Shown piece by piece: positions 36,973 through 51,427 of a DNA stretch of 64,000 nt. The stretch comes from Tetrahymena elliotti 4EA (taxonomy: Eukaryota > Ciliophora > Oligohymenophorea > Hymenostomatida > Tetrahymenidae). Location: assembly GCA_000231825.2 (NCBI GenBank), contig JH720383.1, forward strand, positions 124,001 to 188,000, given 5' to 3'. Positions within the stretch are counted from its first letter, which is position 1. Each line of letters starts with the position of its first letter. A program made the translations under genes and the position numbers. The notes below the pieces were generated by a model that searched no databases, was not told where the DNA came from, and saw nothing but the letters and a program-made list of their open reading frames with translations.

Positions 36973-39900
36973 TCATAAAATTAATAATATAGTTAGAATA
37001 GTTGTAAATAAGCCAAGGGTTAAAAGAGAACTTGTCATTTTTTGTTATAGAGTTGATTTTACTGAGAGTTAAGAAAAATCAGCTGATTAAATTAATTCGA
37101 TTTTGCTACTAGAACTTTCTTTTAAGAAATGAGAGTTAATTTTACTAGGATCTTCTACTACTTCAGCTAGAATCTAGAGGTGAGCAGATTCAACATTATT
37201 AGGAATTATAAATGAGAATATTGATTACTGCTTAGTCTATTTGATAATTTTAGATTATGAAGTAAGATCTAATATTTCATTCAAGTTAGACAAAAGATTG
37301 ATAGATTTTTTCTAGATGTATCTTGATTCAGAAGAATCTATAAATTTCATAGTAATATATACATTTTCTCCAGCATAGAAAGTCATATTCTTTCTAGGAT
37401 TTTGACAAGTTTCATCTTAGCATATATAAGAAGTTGTATCTAAATCAGTTACAACAAAGCATTCAGGAGCATAGAAGTTATTAACACCACATTTCTACTC
37501 TTATGGAATAGAAAAATCAGTAATAATGGGTAAGTTGATATTCTAAGCAGACTTTTCGTTAGTAAGTAAGATTTATTATAACAATTAATTATAGTGAATT
37601 TGGAAATAATTATGATAATGGATAAGAGGTTAGGAACTTCCATTAGGAATAGCGGCTATTCTAAATTGGAGTTAGACAAAATTAGAAACTTTTTAGAATC
37701 CAAATATCTTGTTAATCATCTAAACAGGAATATGAATTTTAGCCTTAAAGTCTTATTCTGAAGAAATATAAGAATTACTTAAATTAATCCATGTATTATT
37801 GCTGAAAAATTGAATAGAGAAGAAGATATATGGAGAGCAGGTCTTAGGGATGAGAGAGTGTTTATAATCTAAGAAAAAGTTGGCAACAATATTTTTAGAT
37901 ACCTTCTTTATATCTTAATCTAAGACGGGGATAATGTTAACAGATGCTAATTAGCTAGAGAATATAGCTTGGCATTCTGAAGTAGGTTATTTTCCTTCTA
38001 AGCATTATTTAGTCTCAACAGAGTAAATAAAACCTTCTTTGCAAATACAAGAGTTTAATTCTTATGAGAAGTATGCATTATTAACACAAGATTCACATTG
38101 TTCAGCCTTTTCTCCTGAACAAGTTTTGCAACCATGAGAACAATTATAGCATTTTTTAAGGAATTCAAACGTTCCTATAGGACAGACACATTATTTGCTT
38201 AATAAATCATATAAAGCACCTTCGTAACATGATAAACATTCATTCTAGTGAGGGCCATTGCATGTTAAACAACTAGAGTGGCATTTAGCAACAATTGAAA
38301 TTGAATTAGTTTTTTCTTTATCTAAGAAAGAGTCACTTTGTTTAGGAGTAAATAGGAAGAGGCCACTACCTAATTGACAACTTCCACTTCCATTGAATAC
38401 ATATCCTGTTTAACATTATGTACAAGCACTTAAGCTGGAGCATTATAGACAGTTAGGAATAATATTGCACGAGGTACACAAATTTGTTTGACTATCTCTA
38501 TAGTATCCTTGATTACATTAGCATTAACCAGCCACTAAAGTAGAATTAACTGGGCATCCAGTACAAGCTTTATTACCAGATCCTGAACAGGTTGAACAAG
38601 AACTATCACATTAAGCACATGTCTTACCATCCGAAGATAGATAGTATCCTGGATTACATACACATGTACCTGAAGAAGTAAGAGTAGCATTAGCCCAACA
38701 GCCAGTGCAATTAGTAGATAAAGTACCTGTACAAGAACTACATGATGCCTAGCATGGTTGGCAGAAATTATAGAGACACTAAATATAATAGTAACCAGGT
38801 AAACATCCACATGTACCAGTAAGTGAACCAGGGCTATTAGAGGTGAAATACATATTAATTGAAGGAGAAGAATTGCAAGTTAAGCATTAATTAGCATTTG
38901 GGCCATTACAAGTATAGCAATTTGCATTACAAGGTGAGCAATTGAGAGTTGTAGGAGTACTACGATAGTAGTATGGGACACAATTACAAGTTGATTAAGT
39001 AACACCATTTACTGTAGTAACAGCTAAAGTATTGTAAGTACCGCATGAAGAGCAATTATTAGGACCAGGGCCAGTACAAGTCTTACATGTTGGGTCACAA
39101 GGTTGGCATATACCATCTGAATTAGGGTAGTATCCTTAAGCACAAACACATGTTCCAGGAACTTAAGAACTTGGAATCATATTACTTATACAAGTAGAGC
39201 ATCCATTAGCATTACCATTAGTACATTTATTGCAATACCACCAACAAGGATTACATGTGTTGGTAGCAGAGTTATAGAAATAACCTTAATTACATTGGCA
39301 TTACGAGGTGCCTTTAGTAATAGAATATACTAAAGTAGCATTAGGAATACAGGTTAAACATGAGCTGGTAGCAGAAGTGCAAGTACTACAATATGAAGCA
39401 CATTTACTGCAGCTTCCATTTGATGTTTGGAACATTGTTGGTTTGCAAGTACAAACTCCTGAAACTGGTACTTTATTTGAGTCAGAGCATGAGAGGCAGG
39501 TATTTGAAGAAGGACCTGTGCAAGTTAAACAGCTTGAATTACAAGGCAAGCAGGATAAAGCATCATTTGGATCTTAGTAAAAATTACTAGGACAGACGCA
39601 AGTATTTGAAGAAATATTTAAAATCTGAGGAGAATAACAATTTGTACATTAGTTACTTGCATTACCAGAGCATTCTAAGCAGTTAGAATAACATTTTTAA
39701 CACTAGTTCTAACTAGTATTCCAGAAATATCCATTGTTACATATGCAAGAATTTCCTTTCAAGGTAGAGTTAGATGGACAACTAGTACAAGTAGTACTTG
39801 TATTTTAGCAGGTTAAGCATTATGGGTTACATTAATTGCACTTTTAAGGATCCAAAGGATCTCTAAAGTATCCATTATTGCACTAACAAGTTCCATCAGA

Positions 39901-42900
39901 TTATAAAGTAGCATTTGAGAAACATAATCTGCATTAATTGCTATTAGCTCCAGAACATTCTAAGCAGGTTTGATTACATTAAGTGCATGCATTTGTTTAT
40001 GAATCTTTATAGAAATTAGAATTGCATACACATTAACCACTTGAATTAACACTTGCATTAGGATCTACACAAGCAACACAAGTAGTTCCATTATTACATT
40101 GAGAACAAGAATTATCACAAGGAACACATCTTTATTACTAGGCATTCCAGTAATGAGCACTCTTACAAATACATTAAGATCCAGATAACTATGCTCCTTG
40201 ATAACAAGTTAAGCAACTATTATTTTAACTTCCAGAGCAAGAGTTGCAAGTTATGTCACAAGGTTAGCACTCATCTTATTAGTTTACATTTCTGAAAAAG
40301 TGAGCATCACAAGGGCAAGTGTTAGAAACAGAGTCATATGTTGCATTACTTTAACAGCTTAAGCACTAGTTACCTTAAGGACCAAAACAGGTCTTGCATT
40401 CTGGGTCACATAACTAGCACATATAATTTTCATCCATATACATTCCATCGGGACATGTACAAGTTCCTTTCAATACTGTAGCTTACTCAGCTATACAAGT
40501 AATACAGTTATTTTTTCCACTTCCATTGCAAGTTTAACAGCTTGAATGACACTTTTGACAAAGTTGAGTTTGATTAGCAGGAGCAGGATAATAGTAATAT
40601 TCATTACAATCACATGTTTATAAATTATTTTTATTTAAGCTAGCATTTTCATAACAGGATAAGCAGTTATTATTGTTAGGACCACTACATGTTTTGCACT
40701 AGCTACTGCATGCTAAACATTAATTTGTGCTTTCATTCAAATAAAAATTTTTATTACATGTACAGAGACTTTATCCAGCTAATTAAACAGAATTATCAAT
40801 ACAAGTATCACATTCTCCTGCAAAAGAGCATGTTTAACATGTAATACTGCACTTCTAGCAAGTTTATGGAATAGTAGGATCTCTATAAGTACCAGGATTG
40901 CAAACACAAGAACTAGTAATTGTGTTTAAAATAGAATCTGGATAACAAGTTGTGCATTATTTAGCATCATTAATACAAGTTAAACAAGAACCATCGCATT
41001 TACTACATTAATTAAGTCCGGAATTCCAATAATATCCTTGATTACATAAACAAGTATTGTTGCTCTATAATGTTGCATTATCTTTACAATTTGTGCATTT
41101 TACTGCATTTTAATCACATGTTAAGCAGTTAGTACTACAATTTTCACAATTATTTGTTTATGTATTGAAGAAATATCCAATATTACATTGGCATGTACCA
41201 TTTGATTACAGTGTCGCATTGGGCTTACATAGAGTACAATTATTATTTGCAGATCCATTGCACTCTTAGCAAGTGGAATCACAAGGTAAGCATTAAGCTT
41301 CTTATGCATTATTACTAGATACACGGTAGTAAGAACTATCGCAAATGCATTATCCACTTGAATTAAGAGTAGAATTACTGTAACATGATAAACAAGATGA
41401 TGAATTTCCATCAAAACAAGATTTGCAAGTTGGATTACAAGGTTTAGGAGGTTCATTTTAGCAATTTTAAACACAGTAATATCCTGGCTAAACTTTACAT
41501 GTTCCATTAGATTATAAGGTAAATAGAGGCTTGCATTGTAAGCATGTTTATGGATCTTGACATGCTAAACAGTTTTCGTTAGGGCACTATGAGCATACTA
41601 GCATAGGAGAAGTTTAAGAAGGATAAAATCCTGTATTGCATGTACACATATTTTATGAATTAACAAGTAGATATGAAGAATTATCAACACATGGATTACA
41701 ATCTGAATAATTAGGTCCATTACATTATTTGCAAGTAGAATGGCAGATAGAGCATTATTAATTGGGAGTATTTTAAGAGATATAATATCTATCTTAGCAC
41801 ACACAAGTGTTTTCATTCAAAACAATGGAGTTTTATAACAATTAATTTGCATTACATGAGAGACAATTTGTGGCAGTTGATGTACAAGTAGAACAAGTAC
41901 TGCTACAAGGAGCACAATTTCCAGATCCATCCTATAACATGTAGTATCCATTATTACATGTACAAGAGCCATTATTATTTAAAGTAGCATTAGGCTTGCA
42001 GCTTGTACATTAATTAGGTCCATTTCCTAATTAACATTCTTTGCATGTGGAATTACATAATTAACAATCTCCATTAAGATCCATATAATATCCACTATTA
42101 CATACACAAGAATAGGGTGAAGCTATAGAAGTGCTTGCATTAATCTTACAACTTAAACAGTTTTAGTCTGAGAGACCACTACAATTCAAGCAAGTTTTAT
42201 CACATTAGTCACATAACCAAACTAAATTGAAATAATAATGAGTTTAACATTAACATGAATTTCTACCACCTTCAGGAGGATATGCATTTACAGTACAAGA
42301 TGTGCAATCTGTTGCTAAAGGTCCTAGACAAGTAACACAACTAGGTGAACATGGTTAGCATGTTGATGAGCTATCCATGTAGAATCCTCTATTACATATG
42401 CATTAACCATTTAAGAGTGTAGCATTTGATTTACATGTTTAGCAACTTTAATTTGAACTTGCATTGCAAGTAGCACAAGTAGAATCACATAATTAGCAAA
42501 CTCCGGTGTTATCCATGTAATAGCCATCTAAGCAAATACATATTCCATTACTTAGTGGTTTAGTATTTGTTTTACATAAAGTACAGTTATTATTTAAACC
42601 TCCATTGCAAGCTAAACAAGTATTATCACATATTAAACAGTAATCTCCTTAACCATAATTTGAGTAAAAGCCTTAGTTACAAATACATTCATTTAAATTA
42701 TCTAAAGATGAATTTTTAGGACAGGTCGAACAGCTTGTAGTTGAACCATTTGAACATGATGAGCAACTCTTATCACATGGTCTACAGTTTTTAGGAGAAG
42801 AATGATCTCTGTAAGTTTGAGGTAAACATAAACAGGTGTTATTACTCAAAGTAGAATCTGAGAAACAGCTAGTACAGCTGTTAGAGCTTCCTGAGCAGGT

Positions 42901-45900
42901 TTAGCATTCAGGATCACATTTTTAACATATGTTGTTGCTATTCATAAAGTATCCATCATTACATTTACAAGTTTTATTGTTTTATAAAGTAGCATTTGCT
43001 GTACAAGTAAGACAATTTGTTGAAGAGTTTATGCAAGTGGTACAGTTACTATCGCAAACTGAACATGTAAAAGGATTAGTGTTTGATTAGAAAAATCCAT
43101 CATTGCAAATACATTTTGAACTGGCATTTAATGAAGAATTGGGCCAGCAGCTTGTACAAGTTGTAGATTAATTTGAACAGTTTAAGCAATTTGGATCACA
43201 AATTTTGCAATTCATTTAAACACTACATCCTGAAGCATAATAATGAGTATTACATTAGCATGTGCCATCACTTTAGAGAGTAGCATTACTATAGCAATTT
43301 GTACAAGCGTTGCTAGCATTAGATTGATTACAGCGACTACAAGTTGGACTGCAAGCTTTACAGTTTCCAGTTGCAGCATCCTAGTAAAATCCTATATCAC
43401 ATTGGCATGTTGAGTCAGATTAAAGTGTTGCATTTGACTTGCATTAGGTGCATTTATTAGCATTTTGACTACATGTTTTACATGTATTATTGCATTTATT
43501 GCATGAGAAAGAGGTTGTGCTAATAGCATTAAAATATCCTTCGTTGCATTCACAAACATAAGAAGAGTTTACTTTAGCATTAGATGTGCAAGTTAAACAT
43601 TTATTTGAATTATTAGTACAAGTTTAGCAATTTATTGAGCAGGGTAGGCATTATTTAGTAGTAGGATCTTAGTAAAATCCTTTGTTACAAACACAAACAC
43701 CTTTAGATAAAGTAGCATTATCAAAACAATCTGTACAGCTTTAATTGCATGGGCCACTACATGCTTTACAAGATTGATCACATTTTCCACAAGTTAATTC
43801 AGGATTAGTTGACTTTTTATAATATCCTATTTTACATTCACATTAATTATTTGAATTTACTATAGCATTTGAATCATAACAGCTAGTACAGGTAGTACTA
43901 ACACCTTAACAATCATAACAGTTATTGCTACAAGGTTAGCAATCAAAGTAAGAAAGTGAATTAGGGCTGAAATATCTGCTTTTACAATAACAAACATTAT
44001 TAGTTCTAATAGCATTTCCAATACAACTTGTGCAGCTAGTTGCTGTATTTAAACAAGTATTACAATTACTATTACATTATGAACACAAGTAAGGTTAGAG
44101 TGGGTTTGTATAATAACCTTTTTTGCACACGCATTATCCAGAGGAAATATATTGATTGCTATAACAATCTATACAATTAGTAGCAGAAACATCACAATCT
44201 GCGCATTAAATACTGCAAGGTTAACAACTGTTTGAAAGTTTATTATAATAATACCCATAATTGCAAAGACATTCATTATTCACAAGACTGGAATTTGGCT
44301 TACATGTGAGGCACTAGTTTGATTAGGAACCAAAGCATGATTAACAGCTTGGATGGCAAGCAGCACAAAGATATGGAGAGTAAGCTTATAAGAAGAAGCC
44401 ATTTTAACATTGACAAGTTCCATCTCCTTATAAAGTTGCATTTTACTTACAGCTTAGGCATTATTTATAAGATGAACCAAAACAAGTATTGCAAGTTTAA
44501 TCACATTTTACACAACAATTAGATCCACTAAGAGGATTTTTAATCAATCCTGGATTACATACACATGTATCGTTATTTACAATTTATTGATTACAGAAAC
44601 AACTTGTGCAAGAATTAGCATTACCGCTGCAAGTTTTACAATTATTGGAGCAAGGCAAGCATTATAAAGGACCATTTAGAGATCCAGCATTATAAAACCC
44701 ATCTTGGCAAGCACAATTTCCTTGTTCTGTAATATATGCATTTACTACACACTTAGTGCATTGATTAGCTTCACTACCAGCACATTAGAGACATTTAGAA
44801 TGACACTAAATGCAATTAAAGACTGGTGAACTCAAATTAGCAACATATCCAGAGGGGCATACGCATTTCTTAGAAGACTAATCTACAATTCCAACTCCAT
44901 TACAACTTGTGCAAATTTAAGCACGTCCTTAAGAACATGTTTTACAATTTGGACTGCAAGATGAACAGCTTTTTTAATTACTATTAAGAGTAGTTCCATC
45001 ATTACATGTACATGTATTTCCATTTAAAGTAAAGGAATCACTAATACATGAAAGACATCCGTTTTAAGTGCCATCTGAACAAGTTGCACAAGAAGGATAA
45101 CAAGGTAAGCATGAAAAATCGCTGCTTTAGTAATAATTAGATGGGCATTAACATACTCCTTGGACGATAATTTAGTTTGCATAATTACAAGAAGTACAAT
45201 TATCAGCATTGGTTTTACATGTTCTACAATTTTAACCACAAGGTAAACATGATGATTAGTTAAAGTCATCTGAATACATACCTGATTTACATTTGCATTG
45301 TCCTAAAGGGGTTTAAGTTGCAGCATCGCATGATGTTTTTACAAAATCAAAATCACTGAAACATGAATTGCATGAATAACGACCATTATTGTTGAGACAG
45401 TTTTAGCAAGAGGGATGACAAGGTTAGCATTAAAGAATATCTGTACAAGAATTTACTACGAAATATCCATTACTACATTTGCAAGTATTACCATTTAAAA
45501 TTGCATTAGTAGGGCAATCAGTACAAATATTTTTGTCAACATAACTACATCTCAAACAGTTAAAACCACATTTTTCACACTTACCATTAGTTGGGTTAAA
45601 CGTGTATCCATCGAAGCAAACACAACTTCCATTAACTAATTTAGAATATGCAACACATTTAATACAAGTTGTAGAATCTCCAGAACATTCCTAGCAATTT
45701 ATATTACACTGTTCACATCTGTTTTAATTATCTGGGTTACTGAAGAATCCTTTTTAGCAAATACAAGATCCATTGACTAAATCTGCATTATCATGGCATT
45801 CAGTACATTTATTTGAAGAATTACCTTTACAATTTTTGCAATTAATATGGCAGTTAGTGCAAACAAGTGGGTAGGCTTAAGAAATATAACTACCTTCATT

Positions 45901-48349
45901 ACATATACAATATCCATCAACAGGAGAGGCATTATTAGTGCAAGTTAAGCATTAATTTATTTCACCACCTGTGCATGTTTGGCAATTCATGTGACATTTT
46001 AAACACTTTCCATTGTTATCAAGATACCATCCTTAGGAGAGGTTGCAGTAGCATCCACCATTACCGTCAGGTGTGTAATTAGGCTAGCAGTTGATACAAT
46101 TATTTTAATTTGTCCCATTACATTAGAGGCAAGATGAGTGGCAAGTAATACAGGAAGAATATTAACTATTTTAATCAATAGAACTTCCAGCAGGGCAAAT
46201 ACAGGATGCATTTTATAAAATAAGAGATCCTTTACAAGAAATACATTTCTTTGAGCCAGGGCCACTACATTCATAGCAACTAGAGTCACAGTTCTAAATA
46301 TCACCAGAAGGATTTATGAATTTTCCTGGTTTAGGAACGCATTTTGTTCCTACTAAAACTGTATCTGGATTAGAGCATGATAAGCAGGTATCAGGGCAAT
46401 CTGGTTTACAAGTAGCACAGAATTTAGGGCAAGAAAGGCATACTCTTTTATTTGATTCAAAATACATACCACTTTAACATTAACAAAGTAAACCATTTCT
46501 AATCATATTTGGAAGACAGGTACTGCAATTAGTAGAACCAGATTAATTACAGGAACCACAAGTAGGGTCACAGGGAGCACAAACAAATGGGTTAAGTGAA
46601 GCTGCATAAAAATATTAGATACACTAACAGGAACCAATGCCATTACTTACATTACTTAGTAAAGCAGTAGTTCTACAATCAGTGCATTCATTAGGGCTTC
46701 CTCCTACACATTTTTAACAAGTAGGATCACATTTTTTGCAAGAAACTAAGTTAGAACCTTCATAGTAAGCATAATAACCATCTATACATTGGCAAGACCC
46801 ATTAGAGATGTAAGCCTTAGAAACGCAGCTGGTACAAATATTTTAAGATGAGCAAGTTGAACAATTACCATTACAAGGTAAACAGTTAATAGGATTTTAT
46901 GGGTCAGGGTAAAATCCAGGTGAGCAAACACATTATCCACTTACTAATTTAGAATTTTAGAAACAAGAATCACAAGTAAATAATGCAGAACAAGTTTTAC
47001 AACTAGGTTAACAAATCATACAACGAAGAGGATTCTGTTAAACAGCAAAGTAGCCATCTTGGCAAGAACAGAATTAATTTCCATAGTTATCAATAGTGGT
47101 AGATAAGGTAGCATTAGGAGGACAAGAAGTACATTAATTCATGTTAGTTTTGTTACATTCTAGACAACTTGAATTACATTTTCCACATGTAAATTAAGTT
47201 TAGCTTATTAAACTATAACCTGGAAGGCATTAACAATTTCCAGTTTTAGTAACAGAATTAAAGTTGACTAATTATCCAGTACAGTAGCATGAAAGACAAT
47301 CACTTGATCCATTAGCAGTACAAGAACTGCAAGTAAAATGGCAAGAAACACAATTTCCATTTGAGTCCATTCTGTAACCTGCATTGCAAACACATTCTCC
47401 TTATAAGAGAATAGCATTAGCCTTACATTGTAGACAGTTATTTGTTTAACCACCAAAGCATTAAGCGCAAGTAGGATTACATGATGTACATTAAAATGGC
47501 TATAAAGAAGATGGGTAATATCCATTTTAGCATTAGCAAAAATTACCATTAGAAGTAGGAATAGCATTTAAGGCACAAGAAGAACAGTAATCTTAAACTC
47601 CACTGCAAGTTGCACAACTAAAGTTGCATGAAGTTAAATATACCTTTAAATCACGAATACCCCAAGCAAATATTCTTGAATCTGCTTAGAAATTATCTTT
47701 AAATGTCAATTAGATTGAGTTTCCAGTGTGTGTAAATTAAACATTAAAAGTTTACATGACTCTATAGGAGCCAGTTTAGCAATAATTTCTTTAATTTTAT
47801 GTAAAATCTGGGAAAGAGGTAGTGAATTTTTAAACTCCATCTGCATTCAATGATAAGTTTCCTATTGAATCGTAAGCTTATTAGAAGATATCTTATTAGC
47901 TATTTTCTATTTATTGATAAGAATTTTAATTAGTAAAGTTAGAATAGAAAGAATTAATCAAAAAAATATAAAATTTAAATCTTTAATTATGGAATCTATT
48001 TTTTTAAGTGTAAAATTTTTTATTTAAAAAGTATCTTCTTACATAAAAAGAAGACTGTAAAGACGACTTTGATTTAGGTGTGATTTGGAAGATTAGATAA
48101 AAGTTTAGTAACTTCAGTTCCTTGTCCAAATCCCTAAGAACCATTTTAACCAGTAAAACCACCCAATATTTATAGGTTATCATAGCTATTACATGTTGAG
48201 ACTAAGATTTTGGACCAACCTTGTAAATCTAAAGCAGCTATAGTTTAAGTTGTAAAATAAGTTTATGATAACATCCATTGTGCAAAACTATATTAAAGAA
48301 GGGTAGCATAGATAATAACTGCTAAGCTGTTGAGAGAAAAGAATCTCAT
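36973..48349 (-). CDS. giant secreted cysteine-rich repeat protein, probably GPI-anchored
   Basis: Two exons on the minus strand: 48043-48349 and 36973-47906 (acceptor choice at 47907 approximate), 3,746 residues. The 10.9 kb exon is in phase to the TGA at 36973-36975. A signal peptide covers residues 1-23 (FSLNSLAVIIYATLLQYSFA). An N-terminal domain (~24-215) with W, C and ILGGFTG motifs follows. Then come dozens of ~48-residue repeats of the form C-x2-C-x3-C-x2-C...C-x2-C...C-x-C...GYY, e.g. CSTCSGSGNKACTGCPVNST. They resemble growth-factor-receptor/furin-type cysteine-rich modules; automatic annotation often labels such ciliate proteins LSD1-type zinc fingers because of the CxxC pattern. 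The last ~370 residues lack these repeats. The end (MTSSLLTLGLFTTILTILLI) is hydrophobic, with only a single Leu after it before the stop, the signature of a GPI-attachment signal. A surface coat, adhesion or ligand-binding role is inferred. Confidence 0.88.
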
Positions 48350-51327
48350 TTAGGTAATATATTTAGTTTTATATTGTATCTGTTATCAAATAAATATATT
48401 TATTATTGAGAAGGTAAGGATATTATCCTTAGAAAAAGCTGTTTGTTTTGTGCGAATTATTAGATTTATAAAGAAAAGGATTTTTTCTTTTGTTAATTAG
48501 TTGATTTTTAAATTTTGTTGTTTTGATAATTGTTTATCAATTTTGCTTTGAAGCAACATTCTTATATTTGTTAATCTATCAGAATTTATAAAGTTGCTAG
48601 AAGTATACTTTTGGGGCTGGATTCTTTTTTAAGTTATCTAGTTTTTTAATTAAAATAACAATTTAATTAATATCTTGTATTATTCTTCCGTTTATTCAGC
48701 TTAAAGTGCTACTCCAAAGAATTTCTGAAATAACATTAATTAAATTAGATAGTTATTATTAATTATCAATATTAATATAATCTTTTAGATTCTATTTAAT
48801 GGTATAATGATATCTCTAAATGCTTAAATGATAATCAACAATTCATTTTATAATATGTTAAAAATTTTAATTTTATATTAATTCTACTAAATGTTAAATT
48901 AAAAGCCTCTAATATTTTATGTTATTAATATTCAATTATATTTTAATACCAATCATTTATTATATATTTTACAAGTAAGTTTTTGTAATATTTTAATTAC
49001 TAGCTAAAATATTAGGTTATGGTTACTTTGCTCTAAAAATATCTAAAAATTTAGATTTACGCTTCTAATTTTAGCATTTCTTTTGTCTAAAATAGATAAA
49101 CTTTTCAAAGTTTACGTTTTAAACTTTTTATTTTTTTGTTTTGAGTAAAATAACGTCAGCTATAAATATGAACCAGCAACTGTTAAAAATATAGTTTTTT
49201 AAAAAAAATAACTAATTTAAGTGAAGTAATAACAAATATTTAAGAGCATAAATCGCTTCTCACTTTATAACTTGAATATTTTTAAAATGGATTGAAGCAT
49301 ACAAACTTTGAAAAATCGATGCAAGCATAAAATTGGTTTCCATATAATTTATTGTCTATCTAATAAATAATTATTTGTTTTTAAATAGATTTTAATAGAT
49401 ATTCTTTCAAAACTGCAAAAATTAACGTTAGTTAAAACTATATTATAAATTTCAATAAGCTTATGTATTTTTTTTAGGTAAATTTAGGTATTTGTTTAAA
49501 AATCTAAAAAGATGAATATATTTGCATATTGATAATATAACTGAACTCAAAAATTAACTTTTATTAATTTTAAAAGTATTTATTCATCAACTTTAGATAG
49601 GATTTTATTTAATGTGAGTAAAATAAATTTAATTAGCATAGATTTTATTTTGATAGTTTTTTAAAAAAAGATGAGACATTGTTCTGAATTCAAATTTAGA
49701 AGGTTTTATAGAATAGATAGAAATTTAATCTATAAGAAGAGCTGAATGTTTTCAAGCTTAATTTTTCAAAATATAAAATCTATATAAAATATGTTATCTT
49801 AAAAACTACAAAATTAGTTTATATTACATTAGTAATAAAATTAATCTACTTAATTTCTTTTCTAATTTATAATAAATTTTTACTAAATATTTTTAGAAAG
49901 TTGTAAATTTCATATAAAATATAAAAAATCAATTAATTTAATTTATTTTTTGAAATATACTTTTCGAATTTGATTCATGCTTTTGATCATTAAAACTTAT
50001 CTTAAAATAGTACTAATGAAAATATCTTTGATATTTTAATATAATCTCAAATAATATTTGAAATGACTGAATAATTTTTGTGAAATAATTTTAGATAAGT
50101 TGATAAATCTGAAAATAAACACATTATTTGTTTATTATAAGTATATTTTTGAATGAGCTTTTAGTCTTAATTTTTATAATAAATAATATTAGATATTAGC
50201 CAGATTTTTTAATTTAATAAATAATACTAACTCACTAAGTACCAAGTGAAATAACGCTATCTTAATATCATAAAAAAATAAATTAAATTCTAAAATATTA
50301 ATCTCATGGTTTAAGTTCATAACTGCATTCATAAAGAAAAAAAAAAATCATTTTTTTATTTAAAATTAAAATGCTTGAATTTAAAAATTAACTTTACTCA
50401 AATTAAAAATCAATTTTTTTGGTAATCAAAGAATGTATTCGAAATAAATTAATAGATTCTAATTATTTTTACTTTTCTACTAAACTTTATCAATTTATAT
50501 TTCTTTAATTAATAAACAAACACTCTAATTTCTTAATTTACTACTATGATTTTTTAATATTTAGGATTTAATTTTCTGCTAGAGAAAAATTAAATGTATC
50601 TCCAAGTTAACTAGAGCAAATAATATTTCTTTTTATTGCTGCTAGATGTATAATTTTATTTTAAATTTGTACAAATTGCATCTTTTATTATTTTTTATTC
50701 TCCAACTATCATGAAAATAAAGAGTTTTTAAAATATTTTTCTTGCATATTTAATTTTTGTTTTTTACTTCATATTTAAGCATTTTTGAAAACTGCTTTCT
50801 AAAAAAAATACTATAGTTAAATAAATAATGGTTATTTTAAAATATATTCCTTACTTAGATTAGCTAATTAAATAAAAGAATTTATTAGGACTTATTTTCA
50901 AGCACCACTTATTAATTTTCTTTAATATGTAACTTTCCTAACAAAATTGCATAGAATGTATTTTTCTCTAGTTTTATTTATAAAAAATCAAAAACTGTAT
51001 ATTTTAAATAAAATCTCTTAAAAAATGACTCTTTAAGTTCATTCAGATTTTTGAATTTTTAAAATAAAATATTTTCTCATTCAATTTAATTTTGATTTTT
51101 TAAATAGAACTTAATATAAAAGCATAATAAACTTTGAAATATTTAGCTTCTTTAATTTTTAAAATTTAAAAACAATATTTTCATGTCATAAAAAATATCA
51201 AGATTACTATTTAAAAATTTTCCCATTCTTAATAAAATAATGATAAATTTATTTAATAAGCAGATTATTTAAAATTTTAATTTACGAATTAATTTTTTTC
51301 TTATTTTCAAAATAAAAAAAACGTTTA
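48350..51327. other. gene-poor AT-rich region upstream of the cysteine-rich gene
   Basis: About 3 kb with extreme AT content, long A and T runs and no ORF of coding character. The first few hundred bases should hold the promoter of the minus-strand cysteine-rich gene. It ends at the assembly gap. Confidence 0.5.
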
Positions 51328-51427
51328 NNNNNNNNNNNNNNNNNNNNNNNNNNNNNNNNNNNNNNNNNNNNNNNNNNNNNNNNNNNNNNNNNNNNNNNNN
51401 NNNNNNNNNNNNNNNNNNNNNNNNNNN
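51328..51427. other. assembly gap (100 N)
   Basis: Exactly 100 unknown bases, a conventional scaffold gap of unknown true size inside AT-rich, gene-poor DNA. Features on either side may not be at their real distance. Confidence 0.99.

Noticed and set aside
38535..47567. Multiple Val/Leu/His-rich minus-strand ORFs in the 38-48 kb region
   Set aside because: They are alternate-frame shadows of the CxxC-repeat exon; the true frame is continuous for 10.9 kb and TGA-free.
36973..48349. Tandem repeats read as a possible satellite or array
   Set aside because: The periodicity is at protein level (about 48 codons) and diverged at DNA level; a single coding frame explains it.
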